A stretch of 64,000 bases of DNA from Beroe ovata (taxonomy: Eukaryota > Ctenophora > Nuda > Beroida > Beroidae), in assembly GCA_946803715.1 (NCBI GenBank), contig CAMPET010000123.1, positions 48,831-112,830 of the forward strand, given 5' to 3'. The position numbers and the translations under genes were made by a program. This document shows positions 42,421 through 53,664 of this stretch, one piece after another; the first letter of the stretch is position 1, and every line of letters begins with the position of its first letter. The notes under the pieces are model-generated. The model saw only the letters and a list, made by a program, of their open reading frames with translations, ran no database searches and was not told where the DNA came from.

Positions 42421-45400
42421 ATGCTTGATATTTCATATCATGATAGCAGAGAACAGAATGATGCTTTGACTGAGGATCAGATTGTGATCATGTCTCAGCC
42501 AGAGCCACTTCTGGAGGAGCAACAATACAGTGGTACTACTGGTGGAACTCGATCCAAAACAACTGAACTATTCGATGAAATAGATGTAAGTTTGTCAATA
42601 ATCTTAGATGTATGGTTTCCATTTGATATATTGGATTTTTTTTATCCCATTCGGAAGATCCAATTTATCAAAATATGTATGATGTATCATGTCATATTAT
42701 AGGAAAGCTACTTGGTGGAATGGTGGAAGTCAAATTTTTTCATCAGGAAACCCATTCTCTTTGGTACATGGGATGGTAAGTCTTATGTTATCATGAGTAC
42801 CATTTCAGTAACTAACTTTGATCTCGAACTGAACATTAATGAGTTATCAATTCTACAATTATGCATTAGGTAGACTTTGATAATGCCAATGACATGCTCC
42901 AATGTCATCAATCCTAATTCCACAAATTGATTTTTTGGTTTTTCCAGGTGTGTTCACCTCGTGTATGCTGAACATTTTTGGACTCGTTGTCTTTCTTAGA
43001 GCAGGTTGGATGGTGGTAAGTTATACTTGAAGGAGAAAAGGGTAACAGGCGTGAAACTTACAGTTTACACTTTACCTCTGTTTATCATACTATTCAACTT
43101 ATACTATTCAACTATTTAGTAGTTCAAATTTAGGGCAATTGTATGTTGTTGAGTGAAGATAGCATAGCATGGAAGAGAGAGCCATGTTTGGATCGTTTCT
43201 GACACCTCAACATGGTGATCAAACTCACGACCACGTGTGACATTCACAGTGTGTGTGTGTATCACACTTCAGTGTGCACGACGCATCTGTTAATATTATT
43301 TGCACTGTATGTACACACACACACTCACACACACACTCACACACATACACTCACAAAATCTCCTATTCAAGAACACGGGCTGTGTAGTGTCATTATCCTA
43401 TATTGGGAAGCTCATTAGATCTACAAGATTCGAGTAATTACTCTCCCTGACTCTCTCTCCTTCCCGCTTGCTAGCCCAAGGATAGGTGGGCGACGTCTTT
43501 AGAGCTACTTAGCCTTTGATAATACAGCAAAACTCTCCCATGTCAGGATGATTCCTTACCATAGAGTTATGTAGCTTATACCTGGACTATCATGCATCAT
43601 ATTGAGAAGGTAATAATGTTCTGTGTATAACATAGGGCTGGCCTAAAAGCATGTGTGTGTATGTGATGGTGGTTTCAGTGTATCTTTAATCATGACTACG
43701 GTGGGATAATAACGTTATTATTGCACGAAAGTTATAGTGAAATCAGGTTTAACTTGGTACTGAAATGATGGGAACATCACTCATTTGAGATGGGCGAATG
43801 TGAGGTATAGACGAAACTGTTGTCAGGTTGGCTAGAGTCTAGAGGAACTATGATACGATAGCAACTAGCCATGCCAAACGGAATACACAAAACGACAACA
43901 CCACTACGATAACAGAGAGAGAGGGGGGAGACACAATTCTATTCCTCTATAATAACCCGATATAACTACTCCCTATATTCCGCCCTGGATGTGCAGCTTG
44001 AGCGCACACACCTTGCGAACATACAGTAATAGGTACTCGTGACTTCTCATTCTGAGTAGTCAATGACCGCTACTCATACTCAGAGTGTTTCGGCCCACTT
44101 TATCACGGTCCTATAGTTAAACAACATGGCGGTTGAGTGGTTAGGGGGGGGGCAGAAGTGTGTCTAGCTACTGAGAGTACTCGATATCCAGCCTATATTA
44201 AGTTGTGTTCAGTGTCTCTCAACATCCTCAGTGTAATCAAAATCCTCACACTTTCCTGATACTGTCTATTTGGTGTCAGTTCTGCTACATGAGCGTATCA
44301 GGTCCAGTGTAATGTTACAAGAGGGGAATGGAGATTGGAGATGTTATAATAACCGCTCCCATTATCACTAAGATAATGGCAGCTAAAGTTTCCTGATCGC
44401 TTTGCGTAAGCATGCTCGATTGTGACCCGGCATATTATAAACAGCATGATAATGTATCGAACACTGCTCATAGCTGGAGCAACCACTGAATATAATGATC
44501 AGCCACGACGTGACGTCACACCAAGTATTGTTGCCCCTAGATACACGGTAATTATGCCATATAAGGAAGAATCCCGACATAATGAGAGCAGTAGTTGTCG
44601 TGACACCAGTACTACTTGCTGTGTCCACTGTCCACAACTGAGGAATGTACTCAGCTAACGCATACACTACTCCACATGACACTGTTGTAGTAATGTAGTG
44701 GTGGTGCAATAGTGTGTGACATGATGATATATGTGATCCTGTCATGATTTATGTATGCGTGTGTATGTGGTCAAATACACTGGGATTACGCAATGAAATT
44801 TGACTGCAATTTGGACGAGAAATGTGGTGGTTTGCCATCTCCAAAAAAATTTGGAGACTTAAATCACCACATTAATCTCAAAAATCGTGAATATGTTTCC
44901 GATAACATGTGCAATCCACTCCTCCTAACGCTATATTATGCGTAGTTGAAGTTCGCGTTTAATAATCTTTACCATCCCGCCCCAAATTCCATACGAGGTT
45001 ACTGCATACTCATAGTAAACTCTGGTATAGGGGGTGTTATGTTTTCATCTGATTCCTCCCCAGATAAACCCCAATCCTCCACCCTAAACCTCTTCACCTG
45101 CCACAGGGAAACGCTGGATTGCTGCTGTCCTGCCTCATCATAGTATTCACACTATTTGTTGGGCTGTGCACTGTGCTCGCCAGTAACGCACTAATTGCAC
45201 GGTGCGACACGTCTAAGGGCGGGATATACGGCATCATAACGTACGTGTTTGGTGGGAAAATGGGTGCCACAGTTGGCATCATGTACGTTCTTGGACAGGT
45301 AAGAGAAGAATTAGAAGTGTGATCATTCCCTCATGACTCACCAGAATCATTAATAATGTCCATTTTCCATCTCTTTGATTGGGAGATTACTGCATCTCTC

Positions 45401-48400
45401 AACTGATTCTCCCACTCCATAATCTAACCAACACAAATCACAGACAATATGCATCGCCCTCTACGTGACAGGGTTTGCTGAGGCAGTGGTACTCAAGTTT
45501 GATCCTGAGCCAGGCAATCACTGGTTGCTAAGGGGCATCGGCATAGCAACCGTATTGTTGCTCACTATCGTTGCCCTATTCGGCGTCAAGTATCTCGTTA
45601 GGTTTGTGATACGAAATGACAGAAATTTCGTTCACATTCATCTGCTGAACATATTGCTATATTTTGCTATGCTCCTAATAATCCACATTTGTCCAGGTTA
45701 CAGTTAGTTCTGTTAGGAATACTATTGATAGCTGTCCTGGATTTCGTTATCGGGTGCTCCATCGCAGATAATACATGTGGGTACTACTATTAACAACTAT
45801 TATATGTCAACTTCACTCGACAGTTGACCTTTCAATTGAGAATATCGGACAATTTGAAGTGCATCCTATCATTTGATAAGTAGAGTACATCTGCAGTCGA
45901 AGGAAAAGCTAATTATAAATTAATTAGTTAATTAGTTAATTATAAACCAATATCTGCAGCTGGTATGACGGGGTTTAACAGGACGAGTCTTAACGACAAC
46001 CTTTACCCCGGATTTTCGGAAAAAGAGACATTTTTCACAGTTCTGGGTGTTTTCTTCCCGACGTGTACCGGACTCATGGCTGGAGTTAACATGCAGGGTG
46101 ACCTCAAGAACCCCCACACTAACATTTCCACTGGGTCTCTTGCAGCACTTGCTTTCAGGTTCATGAAGCGTTCATAGTATACCAGTAGGGAACGTTTACA
46201 TCTAGAGTATTACATCTAGAGGTTCAAAATTATGTGATTCTCAAGGTTGAAGGTACTAATCACTCAAAATCATTGCAGCGGATTACTCTACTATCTGTTT
46301 GCTATCATGTTAGCGTGTACTGTACAGAAAGATCTTCTTATGAGTGATTACATGATAGCTTCAGAGGTTAGTAAAAGCACTGCATGCCTCACGGTGGAAA
46401 ATTCTTGGATTTTAAATTTTCACAAAACGATTACTTTTTGAACAAGCGATTAGCGCGCGATAATCGTTTTAAAAGCGTTTCTGAAAACGATGAATCGTCT
46501 TTAAAAACGATAATCGTTCCAAAAAACGATGAAGATGAATAACTCAAAACCATTGCCAATAGGGGTGAATGAATAAAAATCGACGTGACTAACGGAAACA
46601 TGTGTATCAATTTCAAAATGATCAGCAGGCTGGTATTAGCAAGGAAAAAGTCTGGTCTGACATATGGCGTGGTCACGGGTCATTGGGACCTCGAAAAATG
46701 GAATCAGCGCTCAAAATAACTTAAGAAATGATGATATACAATGATTAAGCGGTAAAATTGCGCTGAGACCCTTATCTGACCCCCTTATTTTACGGATACA
46801 GGCATAAGGCGTGGTCACAGATCATTGGGACCTCGGAAAATGAAATCAGCGCTCAAAATAACCTAAGAAATGATGATATACAATGATTAAGCGGTGAAAT
46901 TGAGCTCGCATACGCTGAGACCCGTATTTGACCCCTTATTTTATGGATACTGACATAGGGCGTGGTCACAGATCAATGGGACCTCGAAAAATGGAATCAG
47001 CGCTCAAAATTGCCTAAGAAATGATGATATACAATGATAAAGCGGTAAAATTGAGCTGATACCCTTATTTGACCCCTTATTTTACGAACACTGGCATAGT
47101 GCGTGGTCACTGAACCTTGGGACCTCGAAAAATGGAATCAGCCCTCAAAATTACCTAGGAAATGATGATTGATGATTCACATTAATTAAGGTGCAAGATT
47201 GAGCTAGCAAGCGCCTGAGACCCTTATCTGACCCCCTTATTTTACGGATTAAGGCATAGGGCGTGGTCAGAGATCATTGGGACCTCGAAAAATGGAATCA
47301 GCGCTCAAAATAACCTAAGAAATGGTGATATACAATGATAAAGCAGTAAAATCGAGCAGAGACCCTTATCTGACCCCTTATTTCACGGATACTGGCATAT
47401 TGCGAGGTCACAGATCAATGGGACCTCGAAAAATGGAATCAGCGCTCAAAATTACCTAGGAAATGATGATTTACCTTAATTAAGGTGCAAGATTGAGCTA
47501 GCCAGCGCCTGAGACCCTTATCTGACCCCTTATTTTCCGGATNTTGCGGATACAGACCTAGGGCGTTGTCACAGATCATTGGGACCTCGAGAAATGGGAT
47601 CAGCGCTCAAAATTACCTACGAAATGATGATATACAAAGATTAAGCGGTAAAATTGAGCTCGCAAACGCTGAGACCCTTATCTGACCCCTTATTTCATAG
47701 ATATTGGCATAGGGCGTGGTCACAGATCATTAGGACCTCGAAAAATGGAATCAGCGCTCAAAACTTCCTAGGAATTGATGATTACCAATAATTAAGGTGC
47801 AAAATTGAGCTATCAAGCGCCTGAGACCCTTATCTGACCCCTTATTTTCCGAATGTTGGCATAAGGCGTGGTCACAGGGCATGGGGACCTCGAAAAATGG
47901 CATCAGCGCTCAAAATTACTTGGGAAATGATGATTAACAATAATTAAGGCGAAAAATTGAGCGAGCAAGCGCCTGAGACCCTTATCGGACCCCTTATTTT
48001 CCGGATACTGACATAGGGCATGGTGACGGTTCATTGGGACCTCGAAAAATGGAATCAGCGCTCAAAATTACCTAGGAAATGATGATTTACAATTATTAAG
48101 GTGCAAAATTGAGCTAGCAAACGCCTGAGACCCTTATTTGACCCCTTATTTTCCGATTGCTGGCATAGGGCGTGGTCACTGATCCTTGGGACCTCGAAAA
48201 ATGAAATCAGCGCTCAAAATTACCTAGGAAATGATGGTTTAATAATTATTATCAGTTAATTTATTGATAGATAGATTGATTGATCGAGTTTACGTCTGTC
48301 TAAATTAGACACAACACGTGATAGAACACGTGATCAATTAGATGCTGCAACATGTTCAATTAAAATGAGAACTAGATCATAAGGAAATGTTTTTGAGATT

Positions 48401-51224
48401 TCAGACTAATAAAACCGACTTTTGTACTTAGTGTTTGGGTCGGTTGACCCAGCTCATCGAGTTTAGTTGATTGTGTAGTGTTGTGTAGCCATGGGTTCAG
48501 GTCGAATGTAGTGTGTTGTTGCATACTAGCCATCAGCATCAGGTCGGCTGTATCATCGGTGTTCTATGACCTAAACGCAATACAAATACAGTCTTGGGTT
48601 CTGGTCATGCTGCAGCTAGTATCAATTGCGACGGGGAGTGTTAGCAGGATCTAGCCTAATCCTCTGCCCCATGAGTTGATCTAGCTGTATCAGAACTTGG
48701 CAGCTGCATAGCGCATGACCAGTACACTTGACTATAAACCGAACGATACAAATAACAATACACTTCACCCCATGACATGACACTTGACACTCACATCGCT
48801 TAGTTGAGACCAGACCCAGCTCAACTACGTGGATAATAGCGGTGAACTAGGGGTCTTTTACTCCACGTGACAATTTTTTTGAGTACCATAATCATCGTTC
48901 CATACGTAGTTTTGAGCACTGATTCCATTTTTCGAGGTCCGAATGCTCTCTGACCACGCCCTATGCCAGTAAGAGTCGAATAAGGGGTCAAATAAGGGTC
49001 TTAGGCGTTTGCTAGCTCAAATTCTCCTTTTTATCGTATTCTATGTAATTTTGAGCGCTGATTCCATTCTTCAAGGTCCGAAAGCTCTCTGACCACGCCC
49101 TATGTCACATTTAGCCAAATAGAGGGCCAGATAAGGGTCTCAGGTGTCCATTGTGCGATTTTTCTTCGATTAATCGGATGTTTATTTCCCACGGTGTCAA
49201 CACAACTGCTGAAACTATGAATCAACCCTCATTTTGAGTAGCTCATGGGAAGTTCTTGATTAGGATCCTAACCTTTGGTTCGAGTGTCACTGAGACAGCA
49301 TCTGCGAGTAGGTTTACAACCTTGAGCATCTCTGCCCAGGCGTCATTACAAAACCTAGCTGATCTATATATGGCCGCGTCCGGCTGTGCCGTTGCGCGCG
49401 AAATGCAATCTGTGGTAAAACAACCTTCCAAAACGTTTTGTTTGTTATTAATTTAGCGCGCGCGCACGACGCGCAGAGCCTAAATAAACCGTGAAAGTAG
49501 AGGATTCTGAAGTCTGATCAGACAACATAATGGCACAAATGATGATTTTACTTCAGATATCATGGGTAAGCTGGTTATTCCTCTGTGGTCTCTATATCGC
49601 ATCTCTCTCCTCAATTCTCGGCAGTTTGTACGGGGCTCCCAGAGTTTTCCAGTCAATCGCACAAGATAACATCATACCTATCATCAACATCTTCGGGAAA
49701 GGGGTGAGTTACAATTACCGACTGACACACAACTCTGTCTCCAGATTTCTGTAGAAATGCCTCATCGCAATTATCAAATCGTCCTATGAAATGTTGCATA
49801 TATATTCATGACAACCCTCAACAGAGAGGTGCGAACGATGAACCTGTCATAGCAACCGTGACAGTCAGCATTGTGTCATGTTGTTTTGTGCTGGTCGGGC
49901 ACCTGAATATCCTAGCTCCAATAACAGCGATGCCGTTCCTTCTGACCTACACTGCAATCAACTACGCACATTTCTCTCTCGCTATGACGTAAGTAGAACA
50001 GTGTAATTGAGTGTACAGATTGTTACTATAAGTGTAATGGAGTGTAATTGAGTGTAATTGAGTGCACAGATTGTTACAATGCTACTTGTTACAATGATTG
50101 TTACAATGCTACAGTGAACCACTCCCAAATTGACTCGCAATAAGTACATGGTACATAATACAGCCATGTGACATGACCGTCCCCTATAATCAGGGAGGAA
50201 CGTGCCATCAAGCCGGAATCTATTCTGGATCATTACAACACTGAGAGTACACCAATCGTAAAAGACATGGAGCAACAGTCTCTCAACAACAGCAACAACA
50301 ACAACAGCAACTATAGCAACTCTGAATGTAAGCGGGCAGCTGTGAGCAGCTTGGACTTGTTTCCGTGGTCGTGATTCGATTCCTCTGCTGTTTTTAGAGC
50401 TGCTATATTAACATTTCAGCTTCCCCTCTTTTAGATGCGAGTCCAGCAACTGACGGGGAATTCCATGAGACGTGGCAGATGACGCTCCAGAGTAAATCCC
50501 TCAGTTTTGTTGGGGTGAGTTTAGATCACGAAACTAGGTGATAGTAAGATAGTTGTTGGTGAGATAAGATGGCGAGATAACAAGGTAGTAGTTTAAGTGC
50601 TGATAACGAACCGAAATAGGTCGATATTACAGAGTCATGGTACTGGATGAAGCAATGTTGACTCAGTGATCATAACCGTTACAGGCGTTACTGTCGTTGC
50701 TGATGATGTTTTTCATACACTGGTTATTCGCACTGGTTGCTATAGCACTTGCCACACTGATATATTTCTACACGAGAACTACAAGTCCAGGCACTAAACC
50801 AGGTATATGTGATGAACAACTCAGAGTGAGGCAAGCTACAGTTTCTCATAGATTAAGATATACAATTATTGATCTAGCATATGATATTCATCTTGATTCA
50901 TTATGATATCGATATTTCTATTATTGTGTATGTCCAGTTGTCATAACTCATATCCAATGAGTAATGCTTCACGTCCACTTAACGGTTTTTCTAGTATTGC
51001 ACTATGATAACCCTGTAGGTGCGTCCAACTTCGTGCTATCCCGCTGGATGTATCACGTGGTACGGAGTGTGATTCATCCCCTCCCCGCCGAGCATAAGAT
51101 TGTCATAGCAACGGAGACTCCAGAGATGAGCTACCAGACGATGCAGCTGACGGAAGAGAACACGGACTACGTTGAGCGAGATAAGGTTCACCAATCGGTC
51201 GTATCGGAGCAAATAGAAACGTGA
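42421..51224 (+). CDS. SLC12A8-like cation-chloride cotransporter-family membrane transporter
   Basis: Fourteen in-phase exons: 42421-42585, 42703-42775, 42948-43015, 45107-45298, 45444-45601, 45697-45776, 45960-46158, 46279-46366, 49557-49703, 49825-49988, 50194-50327, 50435-50514, 50685-50802, 51019-51224; 623 aa (human SLC12A8 714). The match to SLC12A8 runs through [81 protein letters not shown] and the C-terminal MTLQSKSLSFVG...SNFVLSRWM...MQLTEENTDYVERDKVH. About eleven to twelve hydrophobic spans are expected: a ten-span transporter core, a hydrophilic loop with an Asn-rich run (50.28-50.33 kb), then more spans. Mammalian SLC12A8 has been reported to act on polyamines/amino acids or nicotinamide mononucleotide; the substrate here is unknown. 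The loop is shorter than in human. Two introns are long (2.1 and 3.2 kb), the second filled by satellite repeats. Tandem acceptors at 50419 and 50434 are both in frame. Confidence 0.93.
43308..43352. repeat. (CA)n-rich microsatellite
   Basis: Interrupted CA/CACT run in the first long SLC12A8-like intron. The remainder of that intron (43016-45106) shows no other gene. Confidence 0.85.
46424..46536. repeat. Cluster of short AAACGATTATCGTTT-like inverted motifs
   Basis: Repeated ACGATTA, GATAATCGTTTTAAAAGCG, AAAACGATGAATCG and AAACGATAATCGTTCC units just before the satellite array, in the 3.2-kb intron. Confidence 0.55.
46667..48245. repeat. Intronic satellite array, 11 copies of a ~141-161 bp unit
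   Basis: Each unit starts GGCGTGGTCACAGATCATTG, continues GACCTCGAAAAATGGAATCA, then GCGCTCAAAAT, AAATGATGAT, GAGACCCTTATCTGACCCC and TTATTTTACGGATA. Unit starts: 46667, 46809, 46960, 47101, 47261, 47402, 47563, 47713, 47865, 48018, 48170. Spacings of 141/142 and 150-161 alternate irregularly, which suggests two unit subtypes. An N sits at 47543. No coding potential. Lies in the SLC12A8-like intron 46367-49556. Confidence 0.92.
48904..49150. repeat. Two inverted copies of the satellite unit
   Basis: On the plus strand these read as the complement of the array: GCACTGATTCCATTTTTCGA, GGTCCGAATGCTCTCTGACC, ACGCCCTATG, then AAGGGTCTTAGGCGTTTGC, twice. They are separated from the direct array by ~650 bp of unrelated sequence. 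Confidence 0.85.
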
Positions 51225-51795
51225 TTGTCCTCGTTCTCATGTTTACGTACGGTCATGTAACGTGGTGTCAATTTCTTGCTGAGATGTGTCGGTTATACCC
51301 GATTCGCGTTGAGCTGCTATGCGACGATTGATGCTGCTAACTTATAGATTTAAGTTCAAAATGTGTTGATCACGTTTGTTTTTTTCGATTTGATGACTTT
51401 GTTGGAAAATTCAAGTTGATGAGAGAAAATGCTTTGTGCCCGCGTATATCAATATGGATATTGGATATCAATCTGAGGCAGAGTAAGTATTGATGTAATG
51501 ATGTTCAACTTTCGAAATGGTCTAAATTGATCACGTTTTGGTTATGCTTTTAGGTTATCTATCTAGGATTCACTCGTATTGTTTTAATTTATTTACTATT
51601 TATGTTATAATGTATAACAATGAAATTTAAATTTATGTGTTACTGTTAACTATGATCAACTGTGAGCTGGAACTTCAATGTTCAAATTCATCGGACCGGA
51701 GCAATTTATTGTGAAATTGAATTTGGAAGAATGATATTGATTTTGGTATAATTAATTGGTAATATTGGTTAATTGTAAATTATATTTGTTCTTTG

Positions 51796-51801
51796 AATAA
51801 A
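51796..51801 (+). terminator. Poly(A) signal AATAAA for the SLC12A8-like gene
   Basis: First canonical AATAAA after the stop at 51224, about 570 bp downstream in AT-rich DNA. Confidence 0.5.
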
Positions 51802-51973
51802 AATCTTTTTTCATCTATATAGATCACCACTGGACTACTTAACATAAACACTAAACAGCGCAGCTCCACTAAAAAGAATCGATCCGTTAGCAGAATAGCA
51901 TGGCAGTTAGACTTAGTGAACGAGAGAGAAGCTGGTTTGGGAGCTGCACTGGAGGGGGTGATTGTGAATACGT

Positions 51974-52055
51974 GTGTGTGTGAGTCTGTGTGTGTACTGT
52001 GGGTACGGTGACGTTTACGGTGTGTGTACGGGTATGGGGTACCGACACTNGTTTC

Positions 52056-52089
<34 letters not shown>

Positions 52090-52107
52090 AGTCTGTGTGT
52101 GTGTGCG
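51974..52107. repeat. (GT)n microsatellites with an isolated N
   Basis: GT runs broken by GTGACGTTTACGG and an N at 52050, close to the CG-rich element. Confidence 0.9.
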
Positions 52108-52636
52108 TGGGTGACGGGTACGGTGTGTGTACACTGTACCGACACTGCAACTGAGACATGCGCCATGTGTTCGAAAAGGACTCGAAAAGGATTTTACCTT
52201 ACCGTCGTTGCGCGCCTCTGTTCTACTTCTACTCAGTGAACTGAAAAGTCGTAGAAACCATGGAGACGCGCGCAGTCGCGCACTGCGCAGCGCGCGCAGA
52301 ATATTTGGGTCACGCAGCACAATAGCCGGATGTTATATGAATATCTGTCCACTGCACTGTTTCTTGCGCGCGCGGCTCGCGCCTTCATCGGAGGCCGGAA
52401 CAGGCGTGGACATGTGCACACGTTGCGCGCCCCTGTTCTACTCAGTGATCTGAAAAGTCGTAGAAAGGAGACGCGCAGCGCGCGCGGAGTATTTGGGTCA
52501 CGCAGCTGCAGCGCGGGAACACGTGGACACTGGACCTTCATTGGCTGTTGATGATAGCCCCTGTCGAGAATTTCATTGCGCGAGCCGCGAAGCTGAAGCG
52601 GCGAGCGTCAGCGAAAATAATTTGTATTGCGGCGAG

Positions 52637-52666
52637 AATAATTTGCGGCGCGCGCCGCAAATTATT
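52637..52666. other. Perfect 30-bp palindrome
   Basis: AATAATTTGCGGCGC followed directly by its exact reverse complement, with a CGCGCG centre. Within the CG-rich element. Confidence 0.95.
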
Positions 52667-52670
52667 TTTC

Positions 52671-52730
52671 TTGTCAGATTATTACCTCTGTTTTTCACGC
52701 AAGAAACAGAGGTCGGATAAAATCTGACAA
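52671..52730. mobile_element. 60-bp terminal hairpin of the CG-rich element
   Basis: Outer arms TTGTCAGATT / AATCTGACAA and inner arms ACCTCTGTTT / AAACAGAGGT pair around TTTCACGCAAG. A related decayed arm (GAAACAGGTC...ACATCTGACAA) lies at about 13.37 kb, so this looks like the end of a repeated foldback element. Confidence 0.7.
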
Positions 52731-52735
52731 CAAGT

Positions 52736-53664
52736 GCGCAAGATTATAATGGCACCAAGTTTTTTTACTGCAAGTTGCAAATTCCTTTGTTGTATGGTTT
52801 GTCCCTTTTCCAGCTTACTATGCAAAATTGAGTTGTATAGTTATTGACTATATAAACTGTGAAGTCTTGTAGTGAAGTCTTGCAGGGCCGGGATGAGTTT
52901 CAGTGAATATTAGAGTTCATTAATGCATGTCAAAAATCTTCAATTCAATTCAATTCAATTGCACTGCCAATGCTAATAAGTATAAACTGCTGCAGCAGAT
53001 TCATCAAGAATGTGCAAATATTGATAGTTCATTGTTCAATACCATTACTGTTTTAATCTCATACCAATTCTTGTCCTCTACTTCTCTTCACTAAGTGTCT
53101 TACTTAATTTCTTGATGCTGGAGTAAAGATAAAGACTGTTTCAGGCAGGTGGTCACTGCACTTCACAGTGCTATATGCGGTACCAGGGGGTGACTGCTTG
53201 GGGGGCCTACCTTATAAAATGCTCTCGCAATTTAAACACCCCAAAAGCTGAGGTAGGTATTGGACTGATGATGCCTGTGCACCACCCATCTTGGTGTGAC
53301 TCATTTAGATCTTGCTGCTCACCACAATTTTTACCTAAAGTGATCTTGTTGGTGTTTAAGTACAGAGTTGGAGAAAAGTCTTGCAGATTGGTGTCTCAAA
53401 AGAATCGTTCTTATCTGAAATATATCTTTTCATGAAGTAATTGTTATCTTATTCTATTATCATCATTAGTTTGTACCCAATCTTATGACTGATATAAGTC
53501 ATAAGATTTTCATATTTCTTCATGACTTATGAATATGCTAATGACAATAAAATTTTCATGGTGGGCAAATTATTTTGCTATAAGCAGTGTTGATAAATTT
53601 TAATCCATGTATAGTTATGATATAAAAGAAAAAAGCTGCTACTGTATTAGAAAGTCAAGTAATA
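52736..53664. other. Intergenic spacer upstream of the coiled-coil gene
   Basis: AT-rich. One open frame on the plus strand (53175-53435) lacks any domain or splice support. Presumably contains the coiled-coil gene promoter. Confidence 0.5.

Larger units (their letters stand above)
52190..52735. repeat. CG-rich dispersed repeat, internally duplicated copy
   Basis: Contains two tandem copies of a block with GTTGCGCGCC, CTCAGTGA, CTGAAAAGTCGTAGAAA, GAGACGCGC and TTTGGGTCACGCAGC, plus GCCGGATGTTATATGAATA. Related to 12950-13480 and 41500-41580. The 3' end carries the palindrome and hairpin listed next. Confidence 0.7.

Noticed and set aside
53175-53435. Plus-strand 86-codon frame upstream of the coiled-coil gene
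   Set aside because: No recognisable domain, no splice links, and the codon pattern is not distinguishable from background.
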